Assembly: GCA_021204765.1 (NCBI GenBank)
Contig: JAJPYU010000211.1
Location: 1 to 8,820, forward strand
Source: Clostridiales bacterium
Lineage (GTDB): Bacteria; Bacillota; Clostridia; Lachnospirales; Lachnospiraceae
Reading direction: 5' to 3'
DNA length: 8,820 nt
Shown: positions 1 through 5,806 of the stretch, one piece after another
Layout: every line of letters begins with the position of its first letter
Numbering within the stretch: position 1 is the first letter of the stretch
Made by a program: the position numbers and the translations under genes
The notes under the pieces: generated by a model
What the model saw: only the letters and a program-made list of their open reading frames with translations
Told to the model about the DNA's origin: nothing
Databases searched by the model: none

Positions 1-20
1 GTCTTTCTATCTGCGGATAT

Positions 21-49
21 TTGACCCTGGTATCATCAGGATGTATATA
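21..49 (+). promoter_or_regulatory. Candidate promoter of the termination operon
   Basis: TTGACC at 21-26 (5 of 6 matches to the -35 consensus) is followed after 17 bp by TATATA at 44-49, which resembles a -10 box in only 4 of 6 positions. Transcription would begin near 56, about 40 bp before the first gene. A short frame open from the window edge ends at TAA 68-70, so the tail of an upstream gene in 1-70 cannot be excluded. I do not recognise its residues. Confidence 0.33.
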
Positions 50-97
50 CATGCCCGGGGAGTGAGATAATAAGCGAGAGAAAGCGAGCGGATTCAG

Positions 98-1222
98 ATG
101 AAATATTCAGGTATTGGCGGACAGGCCGTCATGGAAGGCATTATGATGCGAAACGGTGACAGCTATGCCGTGGCGGTGCGGAAGCCGGATCATCAGATAG
201 AGGTGAAAGTGGAGAAGGGTAAGGCTTCTCTGTTTAAAAATGTATGGTTTAAGATACCTATAGTCAGAGGTGTACTTTCTTTCATAGATTCCCTCGTGCT
301 GGGGATCTCCACACTCATGTATTCCGCCTCCTTTTTCGACGAGGAGGAAGAGGAACCGCCGAAAAAAGAACGCCGCAGGAAGAAGGATGCGGCCGGCGGG
401 GATGCCGGAGGCGAATCACAGGGCATAAAGAAAACAGAGAAGGCAGCGAAGGAAAAGAAGAAAAAGACTCCTGAGCAGGAGGCCAGGGAGGAGAAGGCCA
501 TGATGGGTTGGACACTGACTCTATCAATCATCCTGGCTGTGGCTGTATTTATGATCCTGCCCTATTATCTTTCCCAGATATTCCAGCGCTTTGTGGACAA
601 CGCGACACTGACGGCCATTTTCGAGGGTATCATCAGGCTGGTAATTTTCATCGTCTATATTGCCCTCATCTCCCGGATGGAGGATATACAGCGGACTTTC
701 ATGTATCATGGGGCGGAGCACAAGTGCTTAAACTGCATGGAGCACGGCATGGATCTCACAGTGGAAAATGTCCGGGGATGCTCAAAGGAGCACAAGCGCT
801 GCGGCACCAGTTTTCTGGTTTTCGTCATAATCATCTGTATTATACTTTACCTTTTTATAAGGGTGGATTCCCACGTGCTGAGGATAGTCATCAGGCTGGC
901 ATTAGTCCCGGTCATCGCGGGTCTCTCTTTCGAGGTGCTGCGGCTGGCGGGACGCTCGGATAATAAATTCATAAATATCATCAGCAAGCCCGGTCTCTGG
1001 ATGCAGCGGATGACGGTACGGGAGCCTGATGATGACATGATAGAGGTGGGGATTAAGTCGGTGGAGGCTGTATTTGACTGGAGATCCTTTGTGGAGGAAG
1101 TGAGGCGGCAGGACGGCATAGAACCGGTGGTCACGCCTCTTACCGCGTCCATACATGAACCGGAGAAACCAGAGGGAAATGCCAACGTTGATGACGGGCA
1201 GGATTTCCCACGCAGAAAATAA
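98..1222 (+). CDS. DUF1385 family membrane protein (YqhQ-like)
   Basis: A 374-residue integral membrane protein of the DUF1385 family, whose biochemical role is unknown. The N-terminus carries the family signature GGQAVMEGIMMR (residues 7-18), which supports ATG 98 even though no strong ribosome binding site precedes it. Hydrophobic segments lie near residues 52-76, 138-160, 172-192, 237-256 and 259-283. The conserved His/Cys block (HGAEHKC 204-210, C213, then RGC to RCGTSF, 226-239) sits between the middle segments and could bind a metal; that is inference. Residues 81-134 form a very charged Glu/Lys-rich cytosolic-type linker with little predicted order. The acidic C-terminal tail (about 340-374) also looks disordered. 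The gene is 9 bp upstream of prmC, so the two are probably cotranscribed. A location next to prmC-prfA is common in Clostridia, but no mechanistic link is established. Confidence 0.9.
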   Translation: MKYSGIGGQAVMEGIMMRNGDSYAVAVRKPDHQIEVKVEKGKASLFKNVWFKIPIVRGVLSFIDSLVLGISTLMYSASFFDEEEEEPPKKERRRKKDAAGGDAGGESQGIKKTEKAAKEKKKKTPEQEAREEKAMMGWTLTLSIILAVAVFMILPYYLSQIFQRFVDNATLTAIFEGIIRLVIFIVYIALISRMEDIQRTFMYHGAEHKCLNCMEHGMDLTVENVRGCSKEHKRCGTSFLVFVIIICIILYLFIRVDSHVLRIVIRLALVPVIAGLSFEVLRLAGRSDNKFINIISKPGLWMQRMTVREPDDDMIEVGIKSVEAVFDWRSFVEEVRRQDGIEPVVTPLTASIHEPEKPEGNANVDDGQDFPRRK

Positions 1223-1231
1223 TGAGAAACC

Positions 1232-2110
1232 ATGACATACAGGGAAGCACAGGCAGAGGCAAAAAAGAGATTTGAGGAGGCCGGGATAGAGGAGGCGGAT
1301 GTTGAGAGCCGGATATTGCTCATGCACGTCTGCGGTTTTGATATAACCCGGCTTCTCTGTGTTAAGAATGATGAGATGCGGCCCGAGCGTATCGATAAAT
1401 ATTTTCTTCTGGTATCCCTGCGGGAAAAGAGAATACCTCTGCAGCATATCATGGGATATACTTTTTTTATGGATATCCCCCTTAAAGTGGATGAGCGGGC
1501 GCTGATCCCGAGACAGGATACGGAGGAGCTGTGTGAGCAAACCCTGAATTTGCTGCATGACCTGACTGAAGAGAGAGATCCCTCTGTGATGGATAGGGCT
1601 GGCGGGGATAAAGTAAAAGTGCTGGATCTTTGTACCGGTTCCGGATGTCTGGCTGTCGCACTGAAAGTGCTTTGCCCCGACTGCAGTGTCCAGGCCTCAG
1701 ATATTTCCGAAGATGCCCTGGCTCTGGCCCGTGAAAATGCCCATACGCATAAGGCCGACATTACTTTTGTCCACAGCGATTTATTTGAGAATATACACCG
1801 GAGATTTGATGTGATAGTTTCCAACCCTCCCTACATCCCGGCAGCGACTGTCGACACCCTTGCCCCGGAGGTGAGGGAGCATGAGCCTCGGCTGGCACTG
1901 GATGGCGGGGAGGATGGACTGGCCTATTACAGGAAGATACTTAAACAATGCGGATATTACCTGAATCCCGGCGGATATATCCTCATGGAGATTGGCAGTG
2001 ACCAGGCCGAAGCGGTATCTGCACTTATGACAGAGAATGGATTTTCCGACATCCGGGTGATTCATGACCTGGCAGGCCTTGACCGGGTGATACGGGGAAG
2101 GAGAGAATAA
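1232..2110 (+). CDS. prmC: Peptide chain release factor N5-glutamine methyltransferase
   Basis: PrmC (HemK) transfers a methyl group from S-adenosylmethionine to the glutamine of the GGQ motif in release factors, which speeds peptide release. The 292-residue length is normal. The N-terminal helical domain that docks the release factor spans about residues 1-85. The linker motif IPRQDTEEL (92-100) follows. The SAM-binding loop is LDLCTGSGCL (131-140), an acidic residue at the end of strand 2 is D157 (ASDIS), and the catalytic NPPY is at 198-201. The gene begins 9 bp after the membrane-protein stop with only a weak ribosome binding site, so translational coupling is plausible. It ends one base before the start of prfA, whose product is its substrate; this is the classical functional pairing. 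Residues 112-126 are a slightly longer insertion before the SAM loop than in many homologues. Confidence 0.95.
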   Translation: MTYREAQAEAKKRFEEAGIEEADVESRILLMHVCGFDITRLLCVKNDEMRPERIDKYFLLVSLREKRIPLQHIMGYTFFMDIPLKVDERALIPRQDTEELCEQTLNLLHDLTEERDPSVMDRAGGDKVKVLDLCTGSGCLAVALKVLCPDCSVQASDISEDALALARENAHTHKADITFVHSDLFENIHRRFDVIVSNPPYIPAATVDTLAPEVREHEPRLALDGGEDGLAYYRKILKQCGYYLNPGGYILMEIGSDQAEAVSALMTENGFSDIRVIHDLAGLDRVIRGRRE

Positions 2111-2111
2111 A

Positions 2112-3179
2112 ATGTTTGACAAGCTGGATGATGCGCTGATGCGCTTCGAGGAGGTCTTAAGCCTGCTGTCCGACCCGGCGGTGGCTGCTGACGGCAAACG
2201 ATTTCAGGCTCTGTTAAAAGAGCAGGGTGAGCTGGCCCCGGTGGTTGAGGCTTACAGGGAGTACAAAAGGAATAAAGAGAGTATAGACGAAAATGTGGAG
2301 ATGCTCCGGGAGGAGTCCGACGAGGAGATGAGAGAGCTTTTAAAGGAGGAGATCGCCGAGTCCAGAACGAAGGTGGAGGAGCTGGAGAAGCAGCTTAAGG
2401 TTCTGTTGCTTCCCAAAGACCCCAACGATGACAGGAATGTAATAGTGGAGATCCGCGCCGGGGTTGGCGGCGAAGAGGCAGCTCTTTTTGCTGCGGAGCT
2501 CTACCGCATGTATGTCCACTATGCCGAGTCACGCCACTGGCGGGTGGAGACCATGGATGTGGAAGAGACCGGCATCGGCGGCATGAAGTATGTCAGCTTT
2601 ATGGTAAACGGCAAAGGCGCTTACTCAGTCCTCAAATATGAGTCCGGCACCCACCGCGTCCAGCGCGTACCGGAGACCGAGTCCGGAGGCCGTATCCACA
2701 CCTCCGCAGTCACAGTGGCTATCCTGCCCGAAGCTGAGGAGGTGGAAGTGAATCTGGATTTAAATGACTGCCGTTTCGATGTTTTCCGTGCTTCCGGCAA
2801 CGGCGGACAGTGTGTCAACACCACTGACTCCGCAGTCCGACTGACCCATATCCCAACAGGGATCGTCATTTCCTGTCAGGATGAGAAATCACAGCTCAAG
2901 AATAAAGATAAGGCATTAAAAGTTCTTCGCGCCAAGCTCTACGACCTGGAGCGCCAGAAGGCTCATGACGCAGAGGCCGAAGACCGCAAGAGCCAGGTCG
3001 GAAGCGGCGACCGCTCGGAGAAGATCCGCACCTACAACTTTCCACAGAGCCGCGTCACCGACCATCGGATAAAGCTGACTCTGTATAAACTGGATTCTGT
3101 TATGGATGGGGATCTACAGGAGATAATAGACGCTCTCATTGCTGCTGACCAGGCCGCTAAATTAGCCAATGCGGAATAA
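2112..3179 (+). CDS. prfA: Peptide chain release factor 1 (RF1)
   Basis: RF1 recognises UAA and UAG stop codons in the ribosomal A site and triggers hydrolysis of peptidyl-tRNA. The 355-residue length is standard. The N-terminal coiled-coil domain covers about residues 1-100. The codon-recognition region contains HRVQRVPETESGGRIHTS (181-198), where PET occupies the tripeptide anticodon position as in other Bacillota RF1 proteins. The catalytic GGQ is at 231-233 in the context SGNGGQCVNTTDSAVR, and the C-terminal segment SGDRSEKIRTYNFPQSRVTDHR (298-319) is typical. Gln233 is the expected PrmC methylation site. AAGGAG at 2098-2103, 8 bp before ATG 2112, is a strong ribosome binding site inside the end of prmC. 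GNGGQC rather than the GAGGQH of enterobacteria appears to be a clostridial variant. I see no clear hairpin terminator after the stop. Confidence 0.97.
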   Translation: MFDKLDDALMRFEEVLSLLSDPAVAADGKRFQALLKEQGELAPVVEAYREYKRNKESIDENVEMLREESDEEMRELLKEEIAESRTKVEELEKQLKVLLLPKDPNDDRNVIVEIRAGVGGEEAALFAAELYRMYVHYAESRHWRVETMDVEETGIGGMKYVSFMVNGKGAYSVLKYESGTHRVQRVPETESGGRIHTSAVTVAILPEAEEVEVNLDLNDCRFDVFRASGNGGQCVNTTDSAVRLTHIPTGIVISCQDEKSQLKNKDKALKVLRAKLYDLERQKAHDAEAEDRKSQVGSGDRSEKIRTYNFPQSRVTDHRIKLTLYKLDSVMDGDLQEIIDALIAADQAAKLANAE

Positions 3180-3208
3180 ATAAAGCCTCTCAAACCCCTT
3201 ATATTACC

Positions 3209-3237
3209 TTGACAAAGACAGTGGTAATTGCTAGAAT
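3209..3237 (+). promoter_or_regulatory. Strong sigma-A type promoter of ilvN
   Basis: TTGACA (3209-3214), a 17-bp spacer and TAGAAT (3232-3237) match the housekeeping consensus in all six -35 positions and five of six -10 positions. The start of transcription should fall near 3244. This separates the branched-chain block from the prmC-prfA operon and leaves a 5' leader of only about 33 nt before GTG 3277, too short for a T-box or attenuator in front of ilvN. Confidence 0.75.
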
Positions 3238-3263
3238 TATTAAAGTTTGAGCGCAGGCATTTT

Positions 3264-3269
3264 GGAGGA
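3264..3269 (+). promoter_or_regulatory. Ribosome binding site that sets the ilvN start
   Basis: GGAGGA lies 7 bp upstream of the in-frame GTG at 3277. The open frame can be extended to TTG 3247, but that codon would sit about 3 nt from the predicted transcription start and has no Shine-Dalgarno sequence, so it is very unlikely to be used. Confidence 0.8.
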
Positions 3270-3276
3270 CATTATC

Positions 3277-3777
3277 GTGGTCAGAAGACAGGTACTTTCA
3301 CTCTTAGTCGAGAATAACCCGGGCGGCATCAGCCACATTTCCGGCCTGTTCAGTCGCCGGGGTTATAATATTGACAGTTTTTCTGCCGGTGTTACGGCGG
3401 ATCCCCGTTATACACGTATCACGGTGGCAGCCAGCGGCGACACCCTCATATTGGAACAGATAGAGAAGCAGCTGGCGAAGCTGGAGGACGTTATCGACAT
3501 CAAGGAGCTTAAGGAAGGCGAGTCCGTGGAGCGTGAGCTTATTCTTTTAAAGATCCGCGCTCACGACGAGGACAGGCAGGCTATACTGGCCACGGCCAAT
3601 ATCTTCCGTGCGAAGATAGTGGATGTCGCACCTGATTCACTGGTTATAGAGCTTACCGGCGAGAGACGGAAGCTGGATGCTTTCATCGGGCTCATGTCCA
3701 ATTATCTGATACTGGAGCTGGCACGTACCGGAGAGACGGGTTTAAGCCGCGGCGATGGAGACGTCAGGATGCTGTAG
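3277..3777 (+). CDS. ilvN: Acetolactate synthase small (regulatory) subunit
   Basis: IlvN activates the catalytic subunit IlvB and confers valine feedback inhibition on acetolactate synthase, the first common step in branched-chain amino acid synthesis. From GTG 3277 the protein is 166 residues, the usual size for the family. Residues 4-78 form the N-terminal ACT domain: RRQVLSLLVENNPGGISHIS, then LFSRRGYNIDSFSAG and a QIEKQLAKLEDVIDI segment. Residues 85-150 form the second ferredoxin-like domain (ERELILLKIRA to LIELTGER and LDAFIGLM). The longer frame from TTG 3247 would add ten residues that are not typical of the family. No ilvB homologue precedes or follows it, which is atypical because ilvB and ilvN are usually adjacent, so the catalytic partner must be encoded elsewhere. 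ilvC follows 140 bp downstream. Confidence 0.93.
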   Translation: MVRRQVLSLLVENNPGGISHISGLFSRRGYNIDSFSAGVTADPRYTRITVAASGDTLILEQIEKQLAKLEDVIDIKELKEGESVERELILLKIRAHDEDRQAILATANIFRAKIVDVAPDSLVIELTGERRKLDAFIGLMSNYLILELARTGETGLSRGDGDVRML

Positions 3778-3870
3778 GATGTTGGCATCCATGGACTGAG
3801 ATTAAGATTTAGCGGCTGCCCGATATTTTCTAGTCTGTACAGTCCCGGATCCTGGAGAATTCCATGATGC
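3777..3870 (+). promoter_or_regulatory. Folded ilvN-ilvC spacer, possible ilvC leader
   Basis: The 140-bp gap before ilvC can fold well. GGATG/CATCC (3777-3781 with 3786-3790, loop TTGG) forms a small hairpin directly at the ilvN stop. GGACTG-AGATTA (3793-3804) pairs with TAGTCT-CAGTCC (3831-3845) through 12 bp, with GTA bulged on the 3' side. A competing outer pairing joins GCATCCATGG (3785-3794) to CCATGATGC (3862-3870). No U-run follows any of these, so a simple terminator is not indicated. The element might be an mRNA stability or processing site or a translation-control leader; that is inference. I see no credible promoter in the gap. Confidence 0.35.
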
Positions 3871-3904
3871 GGGAGCGCACATAGAATTTCAAATTAATAT
3901 TTAT

Positions 3905-3910
3905 GGAGGA
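3905..3910 (+). promoter_or_regulatory. Ribosome binding site that sets the ilvC start
   Basis: GGAGGA is 7 bp before ATG 3918. An in-frame ATG at 3903 overlaps this site and therefore cannot use it, so the five extra residues it would add are rejected. Confidence 0.85.
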
Positions 3911-3917
3911 AGAAGTC

Positions 3918-4940
3918 ATGTCAGAAGCAAAAATCTATTATCAGGAAGATTGTAATCTCGCAGCCCTGGAGGGCAAGACCATTGCTGTCATCGGTTACGG
4001 CAGCCAGGGTCACGCTCAGGCGCTTAATGCCAAGGAATCCGGCTGTGATGTCATCGTCGGTCTTTACAATGGCAGCAAGTCCTGGGCAAAGGCTGAGGCA
4101 CAGGGCCTCACCGTCTACACCGCTGCTGAGGCCGCTAAAAAGGCCGATATAATCCAGATCCTTATCAACGATGAACTGCAGGCCGATATGTACAAGAAGG
4201 ACATTGAGCCGAACCTGGAGCCCGGCAACATGCTGATGTTCTCCCATGGCTTTAACATTCACTATGGCCTTATCACCCCGCCTGCGGACGTGGATGTCGT
4301 CATGGTCGCCCCTAAGGGACCCGGCCACACCGTGCGTTCTGAGTATCAGGCCGGCAAGGGAGTGCCCTGCCTCATCGCTATCGAGCAGGATGCCACCGGC
4401 AAGGCCCTGGAGATTGGCCTGGCTTACGCCCTGGCCATCGGCGGAGCCCGCGCAGGAGTCCTTGAGACCACTTTCCGCACTGAGACTGAGACAGACCTTT
4501 TCGGCGAGCAGGCAGTGCTCTGCGGCGGCGTCAGCGCTCTGATGCAGGCCGGATTTGAGGTACTCTGCGAGGCTGGCTATGATCCCAGGAATGCATACTT
4601 TGAGTGCATCCATGAGATGAAGCTCATTGTCGATCTGATCAACCAGTCAGGTTTCGCCGGAATGAGATATTCCGTTTCCAATACCGCTGAGTACGGCGAC
4701 TACATCACCGGACCGAAGATCATCACCGAGGATACCAAGAACGCCATGAGAAAGGTTCTCGCTGACATCCAGGACGGCACTTTCGCCAAGGAGTTCCTGC
4801 TGGATCTCTCCTCCGCCGGCGGACAGGTACATTTCAAAGCCATGAGGAAGCTGGCCGCTGAGCATCCCTCAGAGATCGTGGGAGCCGAGGTCAGGAAGCT
4901 GTACAGCTGGAATGAAGAGGACAAGCTGATCAACAACTAG
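3918..4940 (+). CDS. ilvC: Ketol-acid reductoisomerase (class I KARI)
   Basis: IlvC converts acetolactate or acetohydroxybutyrate to the dihydroxy acid using NAD(P)H and Mg2+, in the valine, leucine and isoleucine pathways. The 340-residue length fits the short class I form. The Rossmann motif GYGSQG is at 26-31. The cofactor-specificity loop is GLYNGSKSW (48-56). H110 (FSHGFNI) and K133 (APKGPGH) lie in the active site. The metal ligands are D193 and E197 (TDLFGEQ) and E229 and E233 (FECIHE), and the substrate-contacting serine is S254 in SNTAEYGD. The last nine residues (NEEDKLINN) match the usual clostridial ending. Codons are strongly biased to C-ending forms (GCC, ATC, GGC), more than in the downstream genes, which suggests high expression. 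Tyr50 stands where many class I enzymes have Arg, so NADPH preference is not certain. A structured segment and an intrinsic terminator follow. Confidence 0.97.
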   Translation: MSEAKIYYQEDCNLAALEGKTIAVIGYGSQGHAQALNAKESGCDVIVGLYNGSKSWAKAEAQGLTVYTAAEAAKKADIIQILINDELQADMYKKDIEPNLEPGNMLMFSHGFNIHYGLITPPADVDVVMVAPKGPGHTVRSEYQAGKGVPCLIAIEQDATGKALEIGLAYALAIGGARAGVLETTFRTETETDLFGEQAVLCGGVSALMQAGFEVLCEAGYDPRNAYFECIHEMKLIVDLINQSGFAGMRYSVSNTAEYGDYITGPKIITEDTKNAMRKVLADIQDGTFAKEFLLDLSSAGGQVHFKAMRKLAAEHPSEIVGAEVRKLYSWNEEDKLINN

Positions 4941-4944
4941 GTCA

Positions 4945-5130
4945 CGTTCACACGGTGCCGGGTATATAATACAGCTACTTCAAGTTTGCTTGAATAGTAG
5001 CTGTATTTATCCCAGGTACTGTGTAACAGGTGACCTCTACATTCATGAGTAATCGTAGCACCGCAAGGTGCGGGGAAGACTGCGTGGAGCAGGCGGATTA
5101 CGAATGATATGTAGAGGCACAGTGTGAACG
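4945..5130 (+). repeat. Large imperfect palindrome / structured RNA element 1
   Basis: The ends are inverted copies: CGTTCACACGGTGCC (4945-4959) and GGCACAGTGTGAACG (5116-5130) match in 14 of 15 positions. The same left arm can instead pair with CCCAGGTACTGTGTAAC (5011-5027), enclosing a second long hairpin (4968-4984 with 4989-5007, loop TTTG, two extra bases in the 3' arm), so two exclusive folds exist. A further nested stem joins 5034-5054 to 5096-5117 with a tandem GA/GA internal loop. Its interior holds GCACC-GCAA-GGTGC (5058-5071, GNRA tetraloop) and CTGC/GCAG (5080-5092). The element lies between ilvC and the first dehydratase gene. It could be a cis-regulatory leader or a MITE-like insertion. 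I recognise no known riboswitch class and found no target-site duplication. Confidence 0.6.
4965..4970 (+). promoter_or_regulatory. Isolated perfect -10 box in element 1
   Basis: TATAAT at 4965-4970 matches the -10 consensus exactly, but the region 16-19 bp upstream (CACGTT, TCACGT, GTCACG and similar) has no good -35 and there is no TGn extension. If used, transcription would begin near 4977, inside the palindrome, and would still meet the terminator at 5137-5170 before leuD. Confidence 0.2.
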
Positions 5131-5136
5131 ATTTAG

Positions 5137-5170
5137 AAGGTGGTATGGCAGATGCCATATCACCTTTTTT
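5137..5170 (+). terminator. Intrinsic terminator between ilvC and the first leuD
   Basis: AAGGTGGTATGGC (5137-5149) pairs with GCCATATCACCTT (5154-5166) over 13 bp with one G-U and a four-base AGAT loop, and the stem runs into T5165-5170. This is a strong Rho-independent terminator for transcripts coming from ilvC. Because the next gene on the same strand is in a related pathway, it may instead be a conditional attenuator. The AAGGTGGTA part superficially resembles a T-box core, but the ACCGCG half is missing. Confidence 0.8.
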
Positions 5171-5187
5171 AAAAGAAAGTCCAAAAC

Positions 5188-5229
5188 ATGAGCGGATTGC
5201 GAATATTGGCGGCGATTGCGGTAGCATAA
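5188..5229 (+). CDS. Possible leader peptide, 13 codons rich in Leu/Ile/Val
   Basis: ATG 5188 opens a 13-residue frame, MSGLRILAAIAVA, ending at TAA 5227-5229. Five of 13 residues are branched-chain (two Leu, two Ile, one Val). Both Leu codons are TTG, a codon the neighbouring genes use little compared with CTG, CTC and CTT. Leu4 falls in the first GATTGCG copy (5195-5201) and Ile10 in the second (5214-5220); these copies compete for the hairpin arm at 5238-5243. This geometry resembles peptide-mediated attenuation of branched-chain operons. Against it, the upstream AAAGAAAG is a poor ribosome binding site, such a short frame can arise by chance, and Bacillota usually use T-boxes for this job. 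Confidence 0.22.
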   Translation: MSGLRILAAIAVA

Positions 5230-5249
5230 AGTGCGAAGCAATCGGTTTT
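5213..5249 (+). terminator. Terminator-like hairpin in the leuD leader
   Basis: CGATTGC (5213-5219) pairs with GCAATCG (5238-5244), followed by GTTTTC. The 18-base loop contains the stop of the possible leader peptide. A second copy of the left arm, GATTGC at 5195-5200, could pair with the same right arm, giving an alternative fold. The stem is short and the U-run is only four bases, so termination would be weak at best. Confidence 0.25.
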
Positions 5250-5271
5250 CGTATGTAAGAAAGGAAAAGTT

Positions 5272-5739
5272 ATGGGAAAAATTTTCAGATTTCATACAGA
5301 TGTGGATACGGATCAGATCATTGCCTCCCAGTATCTGCTCTATCCGACCATTGATGAGATGAAGGCACACACTTTTGAGTCTCTGGATAGGGACTTTGCG
5401 AAAAAGGTACGTCCCGGGGACTTCGTGGTGGCCGGGGAGAACTTCGGCTGCGGCTCCTCCAGGGAGCAGGCACCATCGGTCCTTAAGGCACTGGGAGTGA
5501 AAGCCGTGGTGGCGAAGTCCTTCGCCAGGATATTCTACCGTAATGCTATAAATATCGGGATGCCGGTGATCGTAAGCCGCGAGCTCTATGACGCCGTCGC
5601 CGATGGGGACGAGATGAGTCTGGATCTCACAGCTGGAGTGGCCATATGCAATGGACACGAATACCAGTGTACGAAGCTGCCTGAGTATATGCAGGGGATA
5701 CTGGACCAGGGGGGACTAATAGCTTCACTAAATAAGTGA
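5272..5739 (+). CDS. leuD: Isopropylmalate dehydratase-type small subunit, pair 1
   Basis: The small subunit (swivel domain) of a heterodimeric aconitase-family dehydratase. In LeuCD enzymes it supplies the substrate-recognition loop for isomerising 2- to 3-isopropylmalate (leucine) or citramalate (isoleucine). The 155 residues match the short clostridial/archaeal form rather than the roughly 200-residue enterobacterial LeuD. Visible motifs are DVDTDQII (10-17), the specificity loop with YLLY at 21-24 (close to YLVY in archaeal isopropylmalate isomerases), NFGCGSSREQAP (57-68) and SFARIFYRNAIN (83-94). The ribosome binding site AAAGGA (5260-5265) is 6 bp before ATG 5272. Its large-subunit partner begins 67 bp downstream, so the order is small then large, opposite to the usual leuC-leuD. 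The spacer 5740-5806 is A/T-rich and holds only the partner's GGAGGA site. A paralogue is at 7282-7773, so homoaconitase-like, citramalate or dimethylmalate activity is possible. Confidence 0.85.
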   Translation: MGKIFRFHTDVDTDQIIASQYLLYPTIDEMKAHTFESLDRDFAKKVRPGDFVVAGENFGCGSSREQAPSVLKALGVKAVVAKSFARIFYRNAINIGMPVIVSRELYDAVADGDEMSLDLTAGVAICNGHEYQCTKLPEYMQGILDQGGLIASLNK

Positions 5740-5806
5740 TTTTAAGGCGTTCACAGAAAAATGAGTTCGTCGTAAAAAAGGAAATGTTTTTTGGAGGATA
5801 TTCTTT

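Noticed and set aside
3782..3808. Promoter for ilvC (TTGGCA and TAAGAT)
   Set aside because: The spacer is only 15 bp, and the boxes lie inside the folded spacer; no better -35/-10 pair is visible near ilvC.
3895..3900. TAATAT as an ilvC -10 box
   Set aside because: Transcription would start inside the ribosome binding site at 3905-3910, leaving ilvC without it.
3921..4613. Long reverse-strand frame opposite ilvC, and similar frames opposite leuC and prmC
   Set aside because: They lie antisense to well-supported genes with strong codon bias, lack ribosome binding sites and show no recognisable domain; they are shadows.
5137..5150. T-box antiterminator core (AAGGTGGTAT resembles AGGGTGGNA)
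   Set aside because: The ACCGCG half is absent, I see no stem I with specifier loop or the AGTA/GNTG landmarks upstream, and the bases are fully explained as the left arm of the terminator.
5748..5755. CGTTCACA repeats the left end of element 1 (4945-4952)
   Set aside because: Only eight bases match and no palindrome or extended similarity surrounds the second copy; chance is sufficient.
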